A stretch of 53,884 nucleotides of DNA, taken from assembly GCA_947630665.1 (NCBI GenBank), contig CANRID010000013.1, positions 1 to 53,884 on the forward strand, in the 5' to 3' direction. A program made the position numbers and the translations under genes. Below, piece after piece: positions 34,339 through 43,751 of this stretch (position 1 is the stretch's first letter; every line of letters begins with the position of its first letter). This DNA comes from an uncultured Bacteroidales bacterium (lineage in GTDB: Bacteria; Bacteroidota; Bacteroidia; Bacteroidales; UBA932). Under the pieces are notes generated by a model. That model was not told where the DNA came from, made no database searches, and saw only the letters and a program-made list of their open reading frames with translations.

Positions 34339-35306
34339 TATCCCATATTTTTGATTCTGGGCTTGATCATTGCATGGTACGGTTCTCCTTTCAGATCGGG
34401 ATTATAATAATTTAAAGGATTCACACGATTATTCTTGTACAGCACTTCATAATGCAGATGGGACCCTTTGGATCGTCCGGAATTCCCCACCCGCGCGATT
34501 TCTTCTCCCCGCTGCACATAATCGCCCTCTTTAACGAACACTTCGCTTAAATGCGCATACCGCGTTTTATATCCGAATCCGTGATCGATCACTATTTCGT
34601 TTCCGTACCCGAAGAAATTGAATCCCACTTCCACCACCTTGCCGGAACCGGTAACGAATACGGGTTCTCCCGTAGGCATCGCCAGATCTATTCCCTGATG
34701 CATGCGCGGCGAGCCGGTAAAAGGATCGTTTCTAAATCCGAAATAGCTCGACATGCGGGCCCTGTCCAGATATACCGGAGGAATGGCAGGCACGCAAGAG
34801 GCCATATCGCTGGCCCGCTTGGACAGTATCGCCACTTCATCATAGGAATGGGACTGGACGGAAGCCTTCTTATATAAGATATCCACTTTCTTTTCCACAT
34901 CCGTAACGAAAAGGGCACTGCTCAGACCTGACAGATGGGCATATCTATCTACCCCTCCGAAACCGGCGTTCCGTACCTCTTGGGATATTTCCTCCATACC
35001 GAAAATAGGACGGTACATGTTATTATCCCTCATCTGCAATTCCAAAAGTATCCTGTTATTCTGTTCGAATCTCTTGTTCAACACTTCCAGTTTGGAATGC
35101 AATTCCACCGATTTCCGTTTTAGGGTTATCGTCTTGGGCGTTTCCAATTTCAGATACTGGGTATAGAAGGCATAATACCCGAAAAAAGATACTATGCTCA
35201 ACAAAAACAATACGAATCCCTTGGAAAATCGTTGTTTAAGCGGTATTCGGTGGATTTCGTAAACTAAGGTCTCTGCATTGAATTCGTATCTTTTTCCCCT
35301 TGCCAT
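34338..35306 (-). CDS. M23-family peptidase, membrane-anchored (second of two)
   Basis: A 322-residue paralogue of the adjacent M23 protein with the same layout: a membrane segment about residues 30-50, a coiled coil, then an M23 domain with MHQGIDLAMPTGEP and GSHLHYEV carrying the zinc ligands. YRPIFGMEEI in its linker parallels YRSIFDADPP in the other protein, showing that both derive from one ancestor. It is first of the pair and has a candidate -7 box upstream. Two coupled copies may act together in cell-wall cutting during growth or division. Confidence 0.88.
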   Translation of the reverse strand: MARGKRYEFNAETLVYEIHRIPLKQRFSKGFVLFLLSIVSFFGYYAFYTQYLKLETPKTITLKRKSVELHSKLEVLNKRFEQNNRILLELQMRDNNMYRPIFGMEEISQEVRNAGFGGVDRYAHLSGLSSALFVTDVEKKVDILYKKASVQSHSYDEVAILSKRASDMASCVPAIPPVYLDRARMSSYFGFRNDPFTGSPRMHQGIDLAMPTGEPVFVTGSGKVVEVGFNFFGYGNEIVIDHGFGYKTRYAHLSEVFVKEGDYVQRGEEIARVGNSGRSKGSHLHYEVLYKNNRVNPLNYYNPDLKGEPYHAMIKPRIKNMG

Positions 35307-35333
35307 TTAATAAGATCCGGTTTTGACGACTGC

Positions 35334-35341
35334 AAATATAA
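35334..35341 (-). promoter_or_regulatory. Candidate -7 box of the M23 pair
   Basis: Minus-strand TATATTTG, 27 bp before the ATG of the first M23 gene. It may drive a long minus-strand transcript. The -33 element is not clear. Confidence 0.4.
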
Positions 35342-35405
35342 AAAATTTTATATTAATCCCATTATTTTATATAATAATTTATTACACCGTTCTCTCTATT
35401 TTCGC

Positions 35406-35413
35406 TACTTTTG
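35406..35413 (+). promoter_or_regulatory. Candidate -7 box of queG, overlapping the start region
   Basis: TACTTTTG matches TAnnTTTG and ends 4 bp before the ATG at 35418. If used, transcription would begin at or just past the ATG, giving a leaderless or nearly leaderless mRNA. It may instead be a chance match. Confidence 0.35.
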
Positions 35414-35417
35414 TAGA

Positions 35418-36419
35418 ATGCCGGACCAAAATTCACACATATATGAAACGATCTCCCGGTTAGCGTCCGATATGGGATTCGGGGATTTCGGTTGCGCCCG
35501 GGCGGGCCGGATGGACACCGATGCGCAGCATTACGGCAAGGCTCTCGCACAAGGCCGGTTCGCCGGAATGACCTATCTGGAAAAAAATCTCGAAAAAAGA
35601 TTCGATCCGCGGCTATTGGTGGAAGGGGCCAAAACCGTTCTGTGCTTTCTGGCCCCCTACGGGAATCCTGTAATCGATATCCCGACAGCCAACCAATCGC
35701 CCTCCGTTTCCGCCGCCTCCGGCATATCTTTCCCGATGCCTTTAAAAATCGCGTCCTACGCCTGGGGCCGGGACTATCATAAAATCATTAAGGATAAATT
35801 ACATATTCTGCTGAAAAAAATGCAGGAAACGGTTCCCGGCACCAAAGGAAGGGTTTTCGTAGATTCCGCTCCCGTATTGGAAAGAGCCTGGGCCGTACGG
35901 GCGGGTCTGGGATTTATCGGGAAAAACAATTTCCTGATCAGTCGCAAATGCGGCATCCGCAATTTCATAGGGATTATCATTACCGATCTGGAATTGCCCT
36001 GCAGCCGTACAGAAGAAAAAAATTATTGCGGCAACTGCACCCGGTGTCTGACAGAATGCCCGTCGGGAGCCTTATGCGCTCCCTTTACGCTGGATGCACG
36101 CAAATGCGTTTCCTATCAAACGATCGAAAGCAAATTGCCGGCCGGCAGCGAACCCGTACGGATATTCCGCGACGGATGGTATTTCGGGTGCGATGCCTGT
36201 ATGAACGCCTGTCCCTGGAACAGGAAGAACATCCCGGGCTGGGCAGAATTCCATACCCACACGAATCTGCTCTCCCGGGCAGACGGCCTCTGGTGGGAAC
36301 ATCTCTCCCAAGAGTCTTTCGCCGAAAGATTCCGGGATTCTCCCCTGCAAAGGGCCGGATTGGAAAAAATCCGGGACTCGGTCCGGAGCTGTTTAGAACA
36401 AAAAGACTTATATGTTTGA
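35418..36419 (+). CDS. queG: Epoxyqueuosine reductase QueG
   Basis: A 333-residue enzyme of the last step of queuosine tRNA modification, reducing epoxyqueuosine to queuosine with a cobalamin cofactor and two 4Fe-4S clusters. The cluster motifs are CGNCTRCLTECPSGAL and CDACMNACPWNRK near residues 195-270. SAPVLERAWAVRAGLGFIGKNNFLIS is the conserved segment before them. The length is slightly under some family members, but the motifs are complete. The GSCFA gene follows 26 bp downstream. No other queuosine genes are in the window. Confidence 0.93.
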   Translation: MPDQNSHIYETISRLASDMGFGDFGCARAGRMDTDAQHYGKALAQGRFAGMTYLEKNLEKRFDPRLLVEGAKTVLCFLAPYGNPVIDIPTANQSPSVSAASGISFPMPLKIASYAWGRDYHKIIKDKLHILLKKMQETVPGTKGRVFVDSAPVLERAWAVRAGLGFIGKNNFLISRKCGIRNFIGIIITDLELPCSRTEEKNYCGNCTRCLTECPSGALCAPFTLDARKCVSYQTIESKLPAGSEPVRIFRDGWYFGCDACMNACPWNRKNIPGWAEFHTHTNLLSRADGLWWEHLSQESFAERFRDSPLQRAGLEKIRDSVRSCLEQKDLYV

Positions 36420-36445
36420 CAATTAATAACGTCTGAATCATAACC

Positions 36446-37432
36446 ATGAACCTTCACACCGATATAAAAACCGATCCCCTTCATTCTCCGATACATTATA
36501 CGGACCACATCCTGCTGTTAGGATCCTGCTTTGCCGACGAAATAGGCTCCCTGCTGGACTTTTACAGGTTCCGGGTATCGGTAAACCCTTTCGGCACGCT
36601 CTACAATCCCGCTTCCGTAATATCGGCTTTGGAGCGGCTGGCTTCCCGACAAGAATTTACAACAGAGGATCTGGTGGAAAACCAGGGTATATATGCCACC
36701 TTTTTTCATCACAGCGACTATGCCGACACCGATCCCGACCGCTTTCTGTCCAATGCCAATACGTCCCTCCGAGACAGCGCCGACTTTTTCCAGAAAGCGA
36801 ATACGGTCATTATCACTTTGGGAACCGCCCGCATATACCGGCACATAGAAAAAGACATTATCGTCTCCAATTGCAGGAAAATGCCCGCCAGCCTGTTCAG
36901 GCAGGAATTGCTGGATGTAACCCGGATTGTCGGGATGCTGAAAGATTTCATTTGCAGGTTTCCCGACAAAAAATATATTTTAACCGTCAGCCCCGTCCGG
37001 CATCTGAAAGACGGAGCCCACGGGAACCAGATCAGCAAGGCGATCCTATTGCTGGCCGTAGAAAAACTGTGCGAATCTTTTGCCGATGCTGCAAAGGGAA
37101 AGCCTCTCATCTATTATTTTCCGGCTTACGAAATCATGATGGACGAACTGCGGGATTACCGTTTCTATGCCGATGACATGCTGCATCCTTCTCCTTTGGC
37201 CGTACGGTATATCTTTGAACGGTTTCGCGAGAATTGCATTGCGCCCCAGGATTATCCGTTGATGCAACGTGTAGAAAATCTGGAAAAACGCCTGCGCCAT
37301 AAACCGCTCTTTCCCGACAGCGACTCCTCGAAGTCCTTCCGGGAAAAACTCCTCCGGGATGAAGAATCCTTAGAAAAAGAATATCCCTGCCTGTCCCGAC
37401 GGACCCTTCCCGACAGGAACAACCGCCCTTAA
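36446..37432 (+). CDS. GSCFA-domain (SGNH-like) protein
   Basis: A 328-residue protein of the GSCFA family. The name-giving motif is G26-S27-C28-F29-A30, and S27 would be the nucleophile in SGNH/GDSL-type hydrolases. DDMLHPSPLAV in the C-terminal third has the Asp-x-x-His pair, and LTVSPVRHLKDG is a middle block. No signal peptide is seen, so it is cytoplasmic. Substrates of GSCFA proteins are not known. It follows queG closely and probably shares its transcript. Confidence 0.88.
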   Translation: MNLHTDIKTDPLHSPIHYTDHILLLGSCFADEIGSLLDFYRFRVSVNPFGTLYNPASVISALERLASRQEFTTEDLVENQGIYATFFHHSDYADTDPDRFLSNANTSLRDSADFFQKANTVIITLGTARIYRHIEKDIIVSNCRKMPASLFRQELLDVTRIVGMLKDFICRFPDKKYILTVSPVRHLKDGAHGNQISKAILLLAVEKLCESFADAAKGKPLIYYFPAYEIMMDELRDYRFYADDMLHPSPLAVRYIFERFRENCIAPQDYPLMQRVENLEKRLRHKPLFPDSDSSKSFREKLLRDEESLEKEYPCLSRRTLPDRNNRP

Positions 37433-37461
37433 TCCGGGTCTCATTCCCATTAAAAACAGAA

Positions 37462-37490
37462 TCGGGCTATAGCACTCGACTATAACCCGA
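37462..37490 (-). terminator. Terminator between GSCFA and the ribosomal operon
   Basis: TCGGGCTATAG (37462-37472) pairs with CTATAACCCGA (37480-37490) apart from one central mismatch. On the minus strand it is followed by TTCTGTTTTTAATG, a U-rich tail, fitting the end of the ribosomal operon after rplQ. It may also act on the converging GSCFA gene. Confidence 0.7.
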
Positions 37491-37532
37491 CCCGATAACA
37501 ATTTACCAATATTGGATTGTAGGTATGTAAGC

Positions 37533-38102
37533 TTATTTGGCGGCTTCTTCCGGAGCCGGTGTATCTGCTTGCGGTTCCGCTACAGGAGCTGCTTCCGCTT
37601 TCGGTGCGGCCTCTTCTTTGGCCGTCTCCTCGGTCTTAGGCGCAGCTGCCGTTTCGGAAGATGCCGATTTCTTGGCCCGGCCTCTTCGGGTAGCCGGTTT
37701 CTTAGCGGCTTCTTTCTTAGGTGCAGCGGCTGTCAAAGCGGCTTCGTTGAAATCCACAAGCTCTATGATAGCCATATCGGCGCCGTCACCTACGCGGAAT
37801 CCGGTTTTTACAATACGGGTATATCCACCCGGACGATCTGCAATCTTAGGAGCGATAGTGCGGAAAAGCTCGCTTACGGCCTCCTTTTGCTTGAGGTAGC
37901 TGAAAACCATACGACGGGAGTGGGTACTGTCCTCTTTCGATTTGGTAATCAGAGGTTCTACATATATCCGCAAAGCCTTGGCCTTAGCGACAGTAGTCTG
38001 AATGCGTTTGTGCAGTAAAAGAGAGGATGCCATATTCGCCAGCATCGCTTTCCTGTGACCGCTTTTGCGCCCCAAATGGTTGAATGACTTATTATGCCTC
38101 AT
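37533..38102 (-). CDS. rplQ: 50S ribosomal protein L17 with Ala/Lys-rich tail
   Basis: A 189-residue L17. Residues 1-118 are the conserved body ([20 protein letters not shown], then [20 protein letters not shown]), and residues about 125-189 are a low-complexity Ala/Lys/Glu/Pro tail. L17 in many bacteria is about 120-130 residues, and a long tail is common in Bacteroidetes. L17 sits on the outer surface of the 50S subunit near the exit tunnel. It is the last gene of the operon and follows rpoA as in most bacteria. Confidence 0.97.
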   Translation of the reverse strand: MRHNKSFNHLGRKSGHRKAMLANMASSLLLHKRIQTTVAKAKALRIYVEPLITKSKEDSTHSRRMVFSYLKQKEAVSELFRTIAPKIADRPGGYTRIVKTGFRVGDGADMAIIELVDFNEAALTAAAPKKEAAKKPATRRGRAKKSASSETAAAPKTEETAKEEAAPKAEAAPVAEPQADTPAPEEAAK

Positions 38103-38108
38103 TTTATA

Positions 38109-39107
38109 TTACTTTTTTTTCAATTCTATATTATACTTTGTAACATCCATGCCGAACGATAATTTCAATCTATCGATCAGCATATCGATTTCCGTTAACG
38201 ATTTCTTTCCGAAATTTCTGAACTTCATCAATTCGGAACGCTGATGCGAAACAAGGTCTGCAAAAGTTTCTATCTCCGCGGCTTTCAAACAATTCAATGC
38301 CCTTACGGAAAGTTCCATGTCGGACAGCTTGGTCAACAGCAGGTGGCGCATGCGCAGCGATTCCTCGTCAAGCTCGTTGCTTACCACCTCCGGAGTCGTT
38401 TCCAGACTGATTTTTTCATCGGAGAACAACATAAAGTGATGGATCAGGATCTTGGCCGCTTCCTTCAAAGCTTCCTTCGGATGGATGGACCCGTCCGTGA
38501 CGATCTCTATGTTCAATTTCTCATAATCGGTCTTCTGTTCCACACGCCAGTTCTCCACGCTGTATTTGACGTTTTTGATAGGCGTAAAAATGGAATCCAC
38601 CGGTATCGTGCCGAACGGAGCCCCCTCTATTTTATTTTCCTCTGCCGGAACGTAACCCCTTCCCTTACCGATCCTCATCTCGATAACCAGCTTCACGGAC
38701 GGCTCCATGGAGCAGATATGCAGCTCGGGATTCAAGACCTTGAAAGAAGACAGATTCTTGGAAATATCCTCAGCAGTAAAGTCTTGCTTACCACTAACAG
38801 TTACCGTTACCACTTCGCTGTCCTCTCCCTCGATCATTCTTTTAAAACGCACTTGTTTTAAATTCAGGACAATATCGATCACGCTCTCGATGACCCCGGG
38901 GATGGTGGCAAATTCATGGTCGACTCCCTGTATTTTAATCGAAGTGATAGCAAAACCTTCCAGGGAAGATAATAATATCCGTCTCAACGCATTCCCGATG
39001 GTAATGCCATAACCTGGCTCCAGCGGGCGGAACTCAAATTTTCCAAAAGTTTCGGTCGAGTCGAGCATTATTACCTTGTCGGGTTTTTGAAATGCTAATA
39101 TTGCCAT
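38109..39107 (-). CDS. rpoA: RNA polymerase alpha subunit
   Basis: A 332-residue alpha subunit. The N-terminal dimerisation domain has [21 protein letters not shown] and the later [13 protein letters not shown] block. The C-terminal domain ([21 protein letters not shown], then [14 protein letters not shown]) carries the helices that contact UP-element DNA and regulators. It organises the assembly of beta and beta-prime. It lies 43 bp after rpsD, in the usual rpsD-rpoA-rplQ order. Confidence 0.98.
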   Translation of the reverse strand: MAILAFQKPDKVIMLDSTETFGKFEFRPLEPGYGITIGNALRRILLSSLEGFAITSIKIQGVDHEFATIPGVIESVIDIVLNLKQVRFKRMIEGEDSEVVTVTVSGKQDFTAEDISKNLSSFKVLNPELHICSMEPSVKLVIEMRIGKGRGYVPAEENKIEGAPFGTIPVDSIFTPIKNVKYSVENWRVEQKTDYEKLNIEIVTDGSIHPKEALKEAAKILIHHFMLFSDEKISLETTPEVVSNELDEESLRMRHLLLTKLSDMELSVRALNCLKAAEIETFADLVSHQRSELMKFRNFGKKSLTEIDMLIDRLKLSFGMDVTKYNIELKKK

Positions 39108-39150
39108 TATAGTTTAGTTTTATCAGTGTTACGCTTAAAAGCAAGCTTTA

Positions 39151-39756
39151 TTATTTAGAGTATAACTCAACGATCAACTGCTCGTTGATAGTTTCAGGGA
39201 TTTCGGTTCTGTCGGGAAGATTCAAGAATTTGCCGGAAAGGGTTGCAGCATCCCATTCGAGCCACGGATATTTCCCGGCTGAAGCGGAAAGACTGTCCTG
39301 GATAACTTCCAGGCTCTTGGATCTTTCGCGAACTCCGATCACATCTCCCGGTTTTACCAGCAAGGACGGTATGCTCGCAAGTTCCCCGTTGACCACGATG
39401 TGGCAGTGGGTTACCAACTGTCTCGCAGCGGCGCGGGAAGGAGCTATTCCCAACCTGTACACCATGTTGTCCAAACGGGATTCAAGCAGCATGATCAGGT
39501 TCTCGCCCTTACGGCCTTTCATCTTGGAGGCTTTCTCGTACAGATTGTGGAATTGTCTCTCCAATAAACCGTATGTATATTTTACTTTCTGTTTTTCTTT
39601 CAGCTGAATGCCGTACTCGGAAGATTTCTTTCTTTTCCTGGCCAGTCCGTGTTGTCCCGGAGGATAATTTTTACGTTCAAAACTCTTATCGGGACCAAAT
39701 ATCGGTTCTCCAAACTTGCGGGCGATCTTAGTAGTCGGCCCAGTATATCTTGCCAT
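39151..39756 (-). CDS. rpsD: 30S ribosomal protein S4
   Basis: A 201-residue S4 with the S4 RNA-binding domain ([26 protein letters not shown]) and the conserved start [16 protein letters not shown]. The N-terminal zinc-binding Cys cluster found in some bacterial S4 proteins is absent. S4 is a primary 16S rRNA binder that starts 30S body assembly and can repress its own operon in several bacteria. It lies between rpsK and rpoA. Confidence 0.97.
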   Translation of the reverse strand: MARYTGPTTKIARKFGEPIFGPDKSFERKNYPPGQHGLARKRKKSSEYGIQLKEKQKVKYTYGLLERQFHNLYEKASKMKGRKGENLIMLLESRLDNMVYRLGIAPSRAAARQLVTHCHIVVNGELASIPSLLVKPGDVIGVRERSKSLEVIQDSLSASAGKYPWLEWDAATLSGKFLNLPDRTEIPETINEQLIVELYSK

Positions 39757-39783
39757 ATTAAACTAAATTTAAATTATTTGGAA

Positions 39784-40176
39784 TTATACTCTGCGGCGAC
39801 CTTTAGGTCTGCAACCGTTATGAGGAAGCGGAGTAACATCGACGATCTCCGTCACCTCGATTCCTGCGCCGTGAATAGTACGAATCGCAGATTCACGTCC
39901 GGCACCCGGCCCTTTCACAAAAGCCTTTACCTTACGCAATCCTAAATCGAAAGCCACTTTCGCACAATCTGCCGCGGCCACCTGGGCTGCATACGGAGTA
40001 TTCTTTTTAGAACCCCGGAATCCCATTTTCCCGGCAGAAGACCAACTGATAACTTGTCCCTGGCTATTGGTCAGGGTAACTATTACGTTATTGAAAGTCG
40101 AGGAAATATGAGCCTCGCCATACGCATCGACCTTAACAACTCTCTTCTTATTTGATGATCCTGTTTTTTTTGCCAT
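39784..40176 (-). CDS. rpsK: 30S ribosomal protein S11
   Basis: A 130-residue S11, close to the usual length. [24 protein letters not shown] and [21 protein letters not shown] are conserved, and the basic C-terminus ends [11 protein letters not shown]11 forms the 30S platform near the mRNA exit channel and binds S18. The gene starts 11 bp after rpsM on the same strand. Confidence 0.98.
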   Translation of the reverse strand: MAKKTGSSNKKRVVKVDAYGEAHISSTFNNVIVTLTNSQGQVISWSSAGKMGFRGSKKNTPYAAQVAAADCAKVAFDLGLRKVKAFVKGPGAGRESAIRTIHGAGIEVTEIVDVTPLPHNGCRPKGRRRV

Positions 40177-40187
40177 AATCTTAGGTT

Positions 40188-40565
40188 CTATTTAGTTGCT
40201 TTCTTCTTGTTGGCTACTGTCTTCTTCTTGCCTTTGCGGGTACGCGCATTATTCTTGGTGCTTTGGCCTCTTACGGGAAGTCCAAGACGGTGACGGATTC
40301 CCCGGTAGCAGCCGATATCCATCAGTCGTTTAATATTCAACTGAATAGAAGAACGAAGCTCGCCCTCAATTTTATACTCTTCTGCAATGGTCGCCCTGAT
40401 TGCAGCGATTTGGTCATCTGTCCAATCTTGCACCTTCGTATTGAGATCAATACCGTTTTTAGTAAGGATTTTTTTGGCAGAACTGCGACCAATTCCAAAG
40501 ATATAGGTCAGACCTATCTCTCCACGTTTGTTTTTTGGTAAATCAACTCCGGCTATACGTGCCAT
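40188..40565 (-). CDS. rpsM: 30S ribosomal protein S13
   Basis: A 125-residue S13 with the start [26 protein letters not shown] and the helix-two-turn-helix region, then the basic [20 protein letters not shown] tail. S13 sits in the 30S head, contacts L5 and the P-site tRNA, and forms intersubunit bridge B1. It follows rpmJ, as in most spc-alpha clusters. Confidence 0.98.
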   Translation of the reverse strand: MARIAGVDLPKNKRGEIGLTYIFGIGRSSAKKILTKNGIDLNTKVQDWTDDQIAAIRATIAEEYKIEGELRSSIQLNIKRLMDIGCYRGIRHRLGLPVRGQSTKNNARTRKGKKKTVANKKKATK

Positions 40566-40606
40566 AATTTATCTGTTTTTTCTTTATTGTTTACAATTAG
40601 AAATAT

Positions 40607-40723
40607 CTATCCCTGGCGCATTTTAAATTTAGGATTCTTTTTACAAATCACATACAAACGGCCTTTGCGTTTTACGATTTTGCAGTCCTCACTACGCTTT
40701 TTAATGGATACTTTTACTTTCAT
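40607..40723 (-). CDS. rpmJ: 50S ribosomal protein L36, partial zinc-ligand form
   Basis: A 38-residue L36, read minus from the ATG at 40721-40723. It starts [20 protein letters not shown] and ends NPKFKMRQG. Canonical zinc-binding L36 has C11, C14, C27 and H33. Here position 11 is Ser and 33 is Phe, while C14 and C27 remain, so zinc binding is unlikely. L36 occupies the 50S side near the peptidyl transferase region. It lies between infA and rpsM, the standard place. Confidence 0.95.
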   Translation of the reverse strand: MKVKVSIKKRSEDCKIVKRKGRLYVICKKNPKFKMRQG

Positions 40724-40735
40724 TGTATTTGGTTT

Positions 40736-40954
40736 TTATTTGTATCTGAAAGAAATTCTTCCTTTTGTCAAATCATAAGGAGACATTTCGATCCTAACCT
40801 TATCGCCAGGAAGAATACGGATATAATGCATGCGCATCTTTCCGGAAATGTGAGCGACAATCACATGACCGTTTTCCAGTTCCACTCTGAACATGGCATT
40901 GGACAACGCTTCAATTATGGTTCCGTCTATTTCTATGGCTGCTTGTTTCGACAT
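40736..40954 (-). CDS. infA: Translation initiation factor IF-1
   Basis: A 72-residue IF-1 with the single OB fold typical of the family ([20 protein letters not shown], then [20 protein letters not shown]). It blocks the A site of the 30S subunit and helps IF-2 and IF-3 during start codon selection. It lies 27 bp after map and 12 bp before rpmJ, the common order. Confidence 0.98.
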   Translation of the reverse strand: MSKQAAIEIDGTIIEALSNAMFRVELENGHVIVAHISGKMRMHYIRILPGDKVRIEMSPYDLTKGRISFRYK

Positions 40955-40981
40955 ATTTTCTCCTTACAATTTAATTTAACT

Positions 40982-41746
40982 TTATTTATTTTCAATATAT
41001 TCATACGTTGTCAAGACTTCCGGAGCCTCCCGCCTCACAACGACCATAAACTCGAAATGAGCCGAATTTTTTCCGTCTGCCGTACTTACGGCCCAACCGT
41101 TATCTGCGAGGAAAATCTCTTTCCTGCCGGCATTGATCATCGGCTCTATGCAGATGACCATTCCCTCGACCAGTTTTTTCCCCTGTCCGGCCTTTCCGTA
41201 ATTGGGAACTTCCGGCGATTCGTGCAGGTTTTTCCCCACACCGTGGCCGACCATTTCCCGTACTACCGAAAACCCGTGTCCTTCCGTATACCGCTGTATT
41301 GTATTGCCGATATCCCCTATCCGGTTGCCCGCAATCGCTTTTGCGGCACCCAGGTAAAGGGACTCTTTGGTAACCTGCAGCAATCGGGCGGTTTCCGGGT
41401 CGATATTCCCGACAGGAAACGTATATGCCGAATCTCCATAGAATCCTTTATATACGGTACCGCAATCCACCGATACGATATCCCCCTCTTTAAGGCAGTA
41501 ATCCGATGGAAATCCATGCACTACCACATCATTGACGGAAATGCACAACGTATAAGGAAAGCCGCCGTAATTAAGAAAGCCCGGCACCGCTCCGTGATCC
41601 CGAATATAGGTCTCCGCTATCTCATCCAGGCGTTTGGTTGTCACCCCCGGAGCGATCGCCTTCCCTACTTCAGCCAACGTTTTGGAAACCAGAATGGCAT
41701 TCTCTTTCAGGATTTCTATTTCCGCTTCAGTCTTGAGCCTTATCAT
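40982..41746 (-). CDS. map: Type I methionine aminopeptidase
   Basis: A 254-residue type I enzyme that removes the start Met from nascent proteins. The five metal ligands are present in the expected segments: VDCGTVYKG (Asp), YGDSAYTF (Asp), GHGVGKNLHESP (His), VICIEPM (Glu) and SAHFEFMVVV (Glu). There is no N-terminal extension. It follows secY as in many bacterial ribosomal operons, linking protein export and processing with translation genes. Confidence 0.97.
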   Translation of the reverse strand: MIRLKTEAEIEILKENAILVSKTLAEVGKAIAPGVTTKRLDEIAETYIRDHGAVPGFLNYGGFPYTLCISVNDVVVHGFPSDYCLKEGDIVSVDCGTVYKGFYGDSAYTFPVGNIDPETARLLQVTKESLYLGAAKAIAGNRIGDIGNTIQRYTEGHGFSVVREMVGHGVGKNLHESPEVPNYGKAGQGKKLVEGMVICIEPMINAGRKEIFLADNGWAVSTADGKNSAHFEFMVVVRREAPEVLTTYEYIENK

Positions 41747-41767
41747 TTCAAAAGAACTATTGAAAAA

Positions 41768-43087
41768 TTACATTCCCGTACGGCCTTTCAGACGTCCCGT
41801 CTTCATTAAACCGTCGTAGTGGCGCATTAACAGATAGCTTTCTATCTGTTGCAGGGTATCCAGAATCACTCCGACCAGAATCAGCAGGGAGGTTCCTCCG
41901 TAAAAATGGGCGAATTGGTTATTGATACCCAATTTCATGGCAAATACCGGCATAATAGCGACCAGAGCCAAAAATATGGACCCAGGCAACGTAATGCGTG
42001 ACATAACGACATCCAGATACTCCGCGGTTTTCTTACCCGGTTTGATCCCGGGGATGAACCCGCCGTTTTTCTTCATATCCTCTGCCATCATTGTCGGATT
42101 TACGGTTACTGCGGTGTAGAAGTAAGTAAATGCGACAACCAGTAAGCCAAATATCAGATTATACCAGAACCCAGTGTAGTTACCAAGCGTAGCGGCTAAA
42201 CCACGGGTGGCGTCAAAACTGGCGAATATGAGAGGGAATAACATCAAAGCCTGCGCGAAGATAATTGGCATAACGCCAGCCGCGTTTATCTTCAACGGGA
42301 TATATTGACGAACCCCACCATATTGTTTGTTCCCGACAATTCTTTTGGCGTATTGTACCGGGATCTTGCGGGTACCCTGTACCAAAGCGATGGTAGCGAC
42401 GAACACGAAGAATAAGATCACCAGTTCCACGATAAGCATCAGGAAGCTGCCGGTGGTCTGATTCAGGCGCGTTCCGAATTCCGCAGCCAGCGCATACGGC
42501 AAACGGGCGATAATACCCACCATAATAATCAAGGAAATACCGTTCCCCAATCCCCGGTCGGTAATCCGTTCACCCAACCACATGATAAACATGGTACCGC
42601 CGATCAGTACGATCGTGGCGAACAGATTGAAAGAGAATCCTTTTATCAGGAAAGCCGTCTCCGGCAATTGCGAATGCAGATTGGTAAGATATGCAGGCCC
42701 CTGGAGAGCCAGAATCACAATTGTCAGATAACGGGTCCATTGATTCATTTTCCGGCGACCGCTTTCACCTTCGCGCTGCAACCGCTGGAAATATGGAATC
42801 ATGATACCCAGAAGCTGGATAACGATGGATGCCGAGATATACGGCATTACGCCCAACGCAAAAATCGAAGCATTTCCGAAAGCGCCGCCCGAGAACATGT
42901 TCAATAATCCCATCAGGCCTTCCGAAGTCTGGGATTGCAGATTTGCAAGCTGGGTAGGATCTATGCCGGGAACGACTACAAAACTTCCCAGACGATAGAC
43001 CAACAGAAGCAGGACGGTATAGACAATCCTTTTCCGCAGCTCTTCAATCTTGAAAATATTTTTTATAGTTTCAATTAATTTTTTCAT
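41768..43087 (-). CDS. secY: Protein translocase subunit SecY
   Basis: A 439-residue inner membrane protein with ten predicted helices that forms the SecYEG channel. FVVVPGIDPTQLANL near the start of TM1 and the plug region, YISASIVIQLLGIMIPYF, and PLKINAAGVMPIIFAQAL are family landmarks. The cytosolic loop RKIPVQYAKRIVGNKQYGG binds SecA and the ribosome. It sits between rplO and map, so its expression follows the ribosomal genes. Confidence 0.98.
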   Translation of the reverse strand: MKKLIETIKNIFKIEELRKRIVYTVLLLLVYRLGSFVVVPGIDPTQLANLQSQTSEGLMGLLNMFSGGAFGNASIFALGVMPYISASIVIQLLGIMIPYFQRLQREGESGRRKMNQWTRYLTIVILALQGPAYLTNLHSQLPETAFLIKGFSFNLFATIVLIGGTMFIMWLGERITDRGLGNGISLIIMVGIIARLPYALAAEFGTRLNQTTGSFLMLIVELVILFFVFVATIALVQGTRKIPVQYAKRIVGNKQYGGVRQYIPLKINAAGVMPIIFAQALMLFPLIFASFDATRGLAATLGNYTGFWYNLIFGLLVVAFTYFYTAVTVNPTMMAEDMKKNGGFIPGIKPGKKTAEYLDVVMSRITLPGSIFLALVAIMPVFAMKLGINNQFAHFYGGTSLLILVGVILDTLQQIESYLLMRHYDGLMKTGRLKGRTGM

Positions 43088-43093
43088 TTGGCT

Positions 43094-43540
43094 TTAGATT
43101 ATAGTTGCAGAACCTTCCAGAGCTTCTATCTTTGCAATGGCCGACTTCGAGAAAGCATGGGCGGTCACATCGAGTTTCACCTTCAATTCCCCGTTCCCTA
43201 AAATCTTTACCAAATCTCTCTTGGATACGAGTCCATATTCGACCAAAGTATCGAATCCGATGACGGTCAGTCCGGACTTTTCGCTTAATGCCTGTAAACT
43301 GGACAAATTGATCGCCGTATACTCCACTTTGTTCGGATTCTTGAATCCGAATTTAGGCAAACGTCTCTGAATAGGCATCTGGCCTCCTTCAAAACCAAAT
43401 TTACGAGAATAACCGGAACGGGACTTGGCGCCGTTCATACCGCGGGTAGATGTTCCGCCATGGCCGGAGCCTTCTCCGCGACCGATTCGTTTCTCTCTCT
43501 TTGTAGAACCTTTTGAAGGTTTTAATGTATGTAATTTCAT
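43094..43540 (-). CDS. rplO: 50S ribosomal protein L15
   Basis: A 148-residue L15. The basic, glycine-rich N-terminus (KREKRIGRGEGSGHGGTSTR, then KSRSGYSRKFGFEGGQMPIQ) threads into 23S rRNA, and the C-terminal globular part ends AKIEALEGSATII. L15 is a late-assembly 50S protein. It lies 6 bp upstream of secY, the classical rplO-secY junction. Confidence 0.98.
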   Translation of the reverse strand: MKLHTLKPSKGSTKREKRIGRGEGSGHGGTSTRGMNGAKSRSGYSRKFGFEGGQMPIQRRLPKFGFKNPNKVEYTAINLSSLQALSEKSGLTVIGFDTLVEYGLVSKRDLVKILGNGELKVKLDVTAHAFSKSAIAKIEALEGSATII

Positions 43541-43554
43541 CCCTAAATCTCCTA

Positions 43555-43737
43555 TTAGCTAATTTCTTCTACTTTAACAAGGTGCAGGACCTTTTGCAAC
43601 ATTCCGTTGCGCACGGGATCCAGCTCCACCTCCACAGAATGATTGATTCGGCGGATTCCTAAAGAGGTAAGGCACGCGATCTGCCTTTTGGTAGCGCCGT
43701 TCTTACTTTTGACTTGCGTAATTCTTACTTTTGCCAT
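43555..43737 (-). CDS. rpmD: 50S ribosomal protein L30
   Basis: A 60-residue L30 (AKVRITQVKSKNGATKRQIA at the start), normal for the short bacterial form. It binds 23S and 5S rRNA neighbourhoods of the 50S subunit. It lies between rpsE and rplO with 14 bp on each side. Confidence 0.96.
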   Translation of the reverse strand: MAKVRITQVKSKNGATKRQIACLTSLGIRRINHSVEVELDPVRNGMLQKVLHLVKVEEIS

Positions 43738-43751
43738 TTTTCCTTGCCTCC

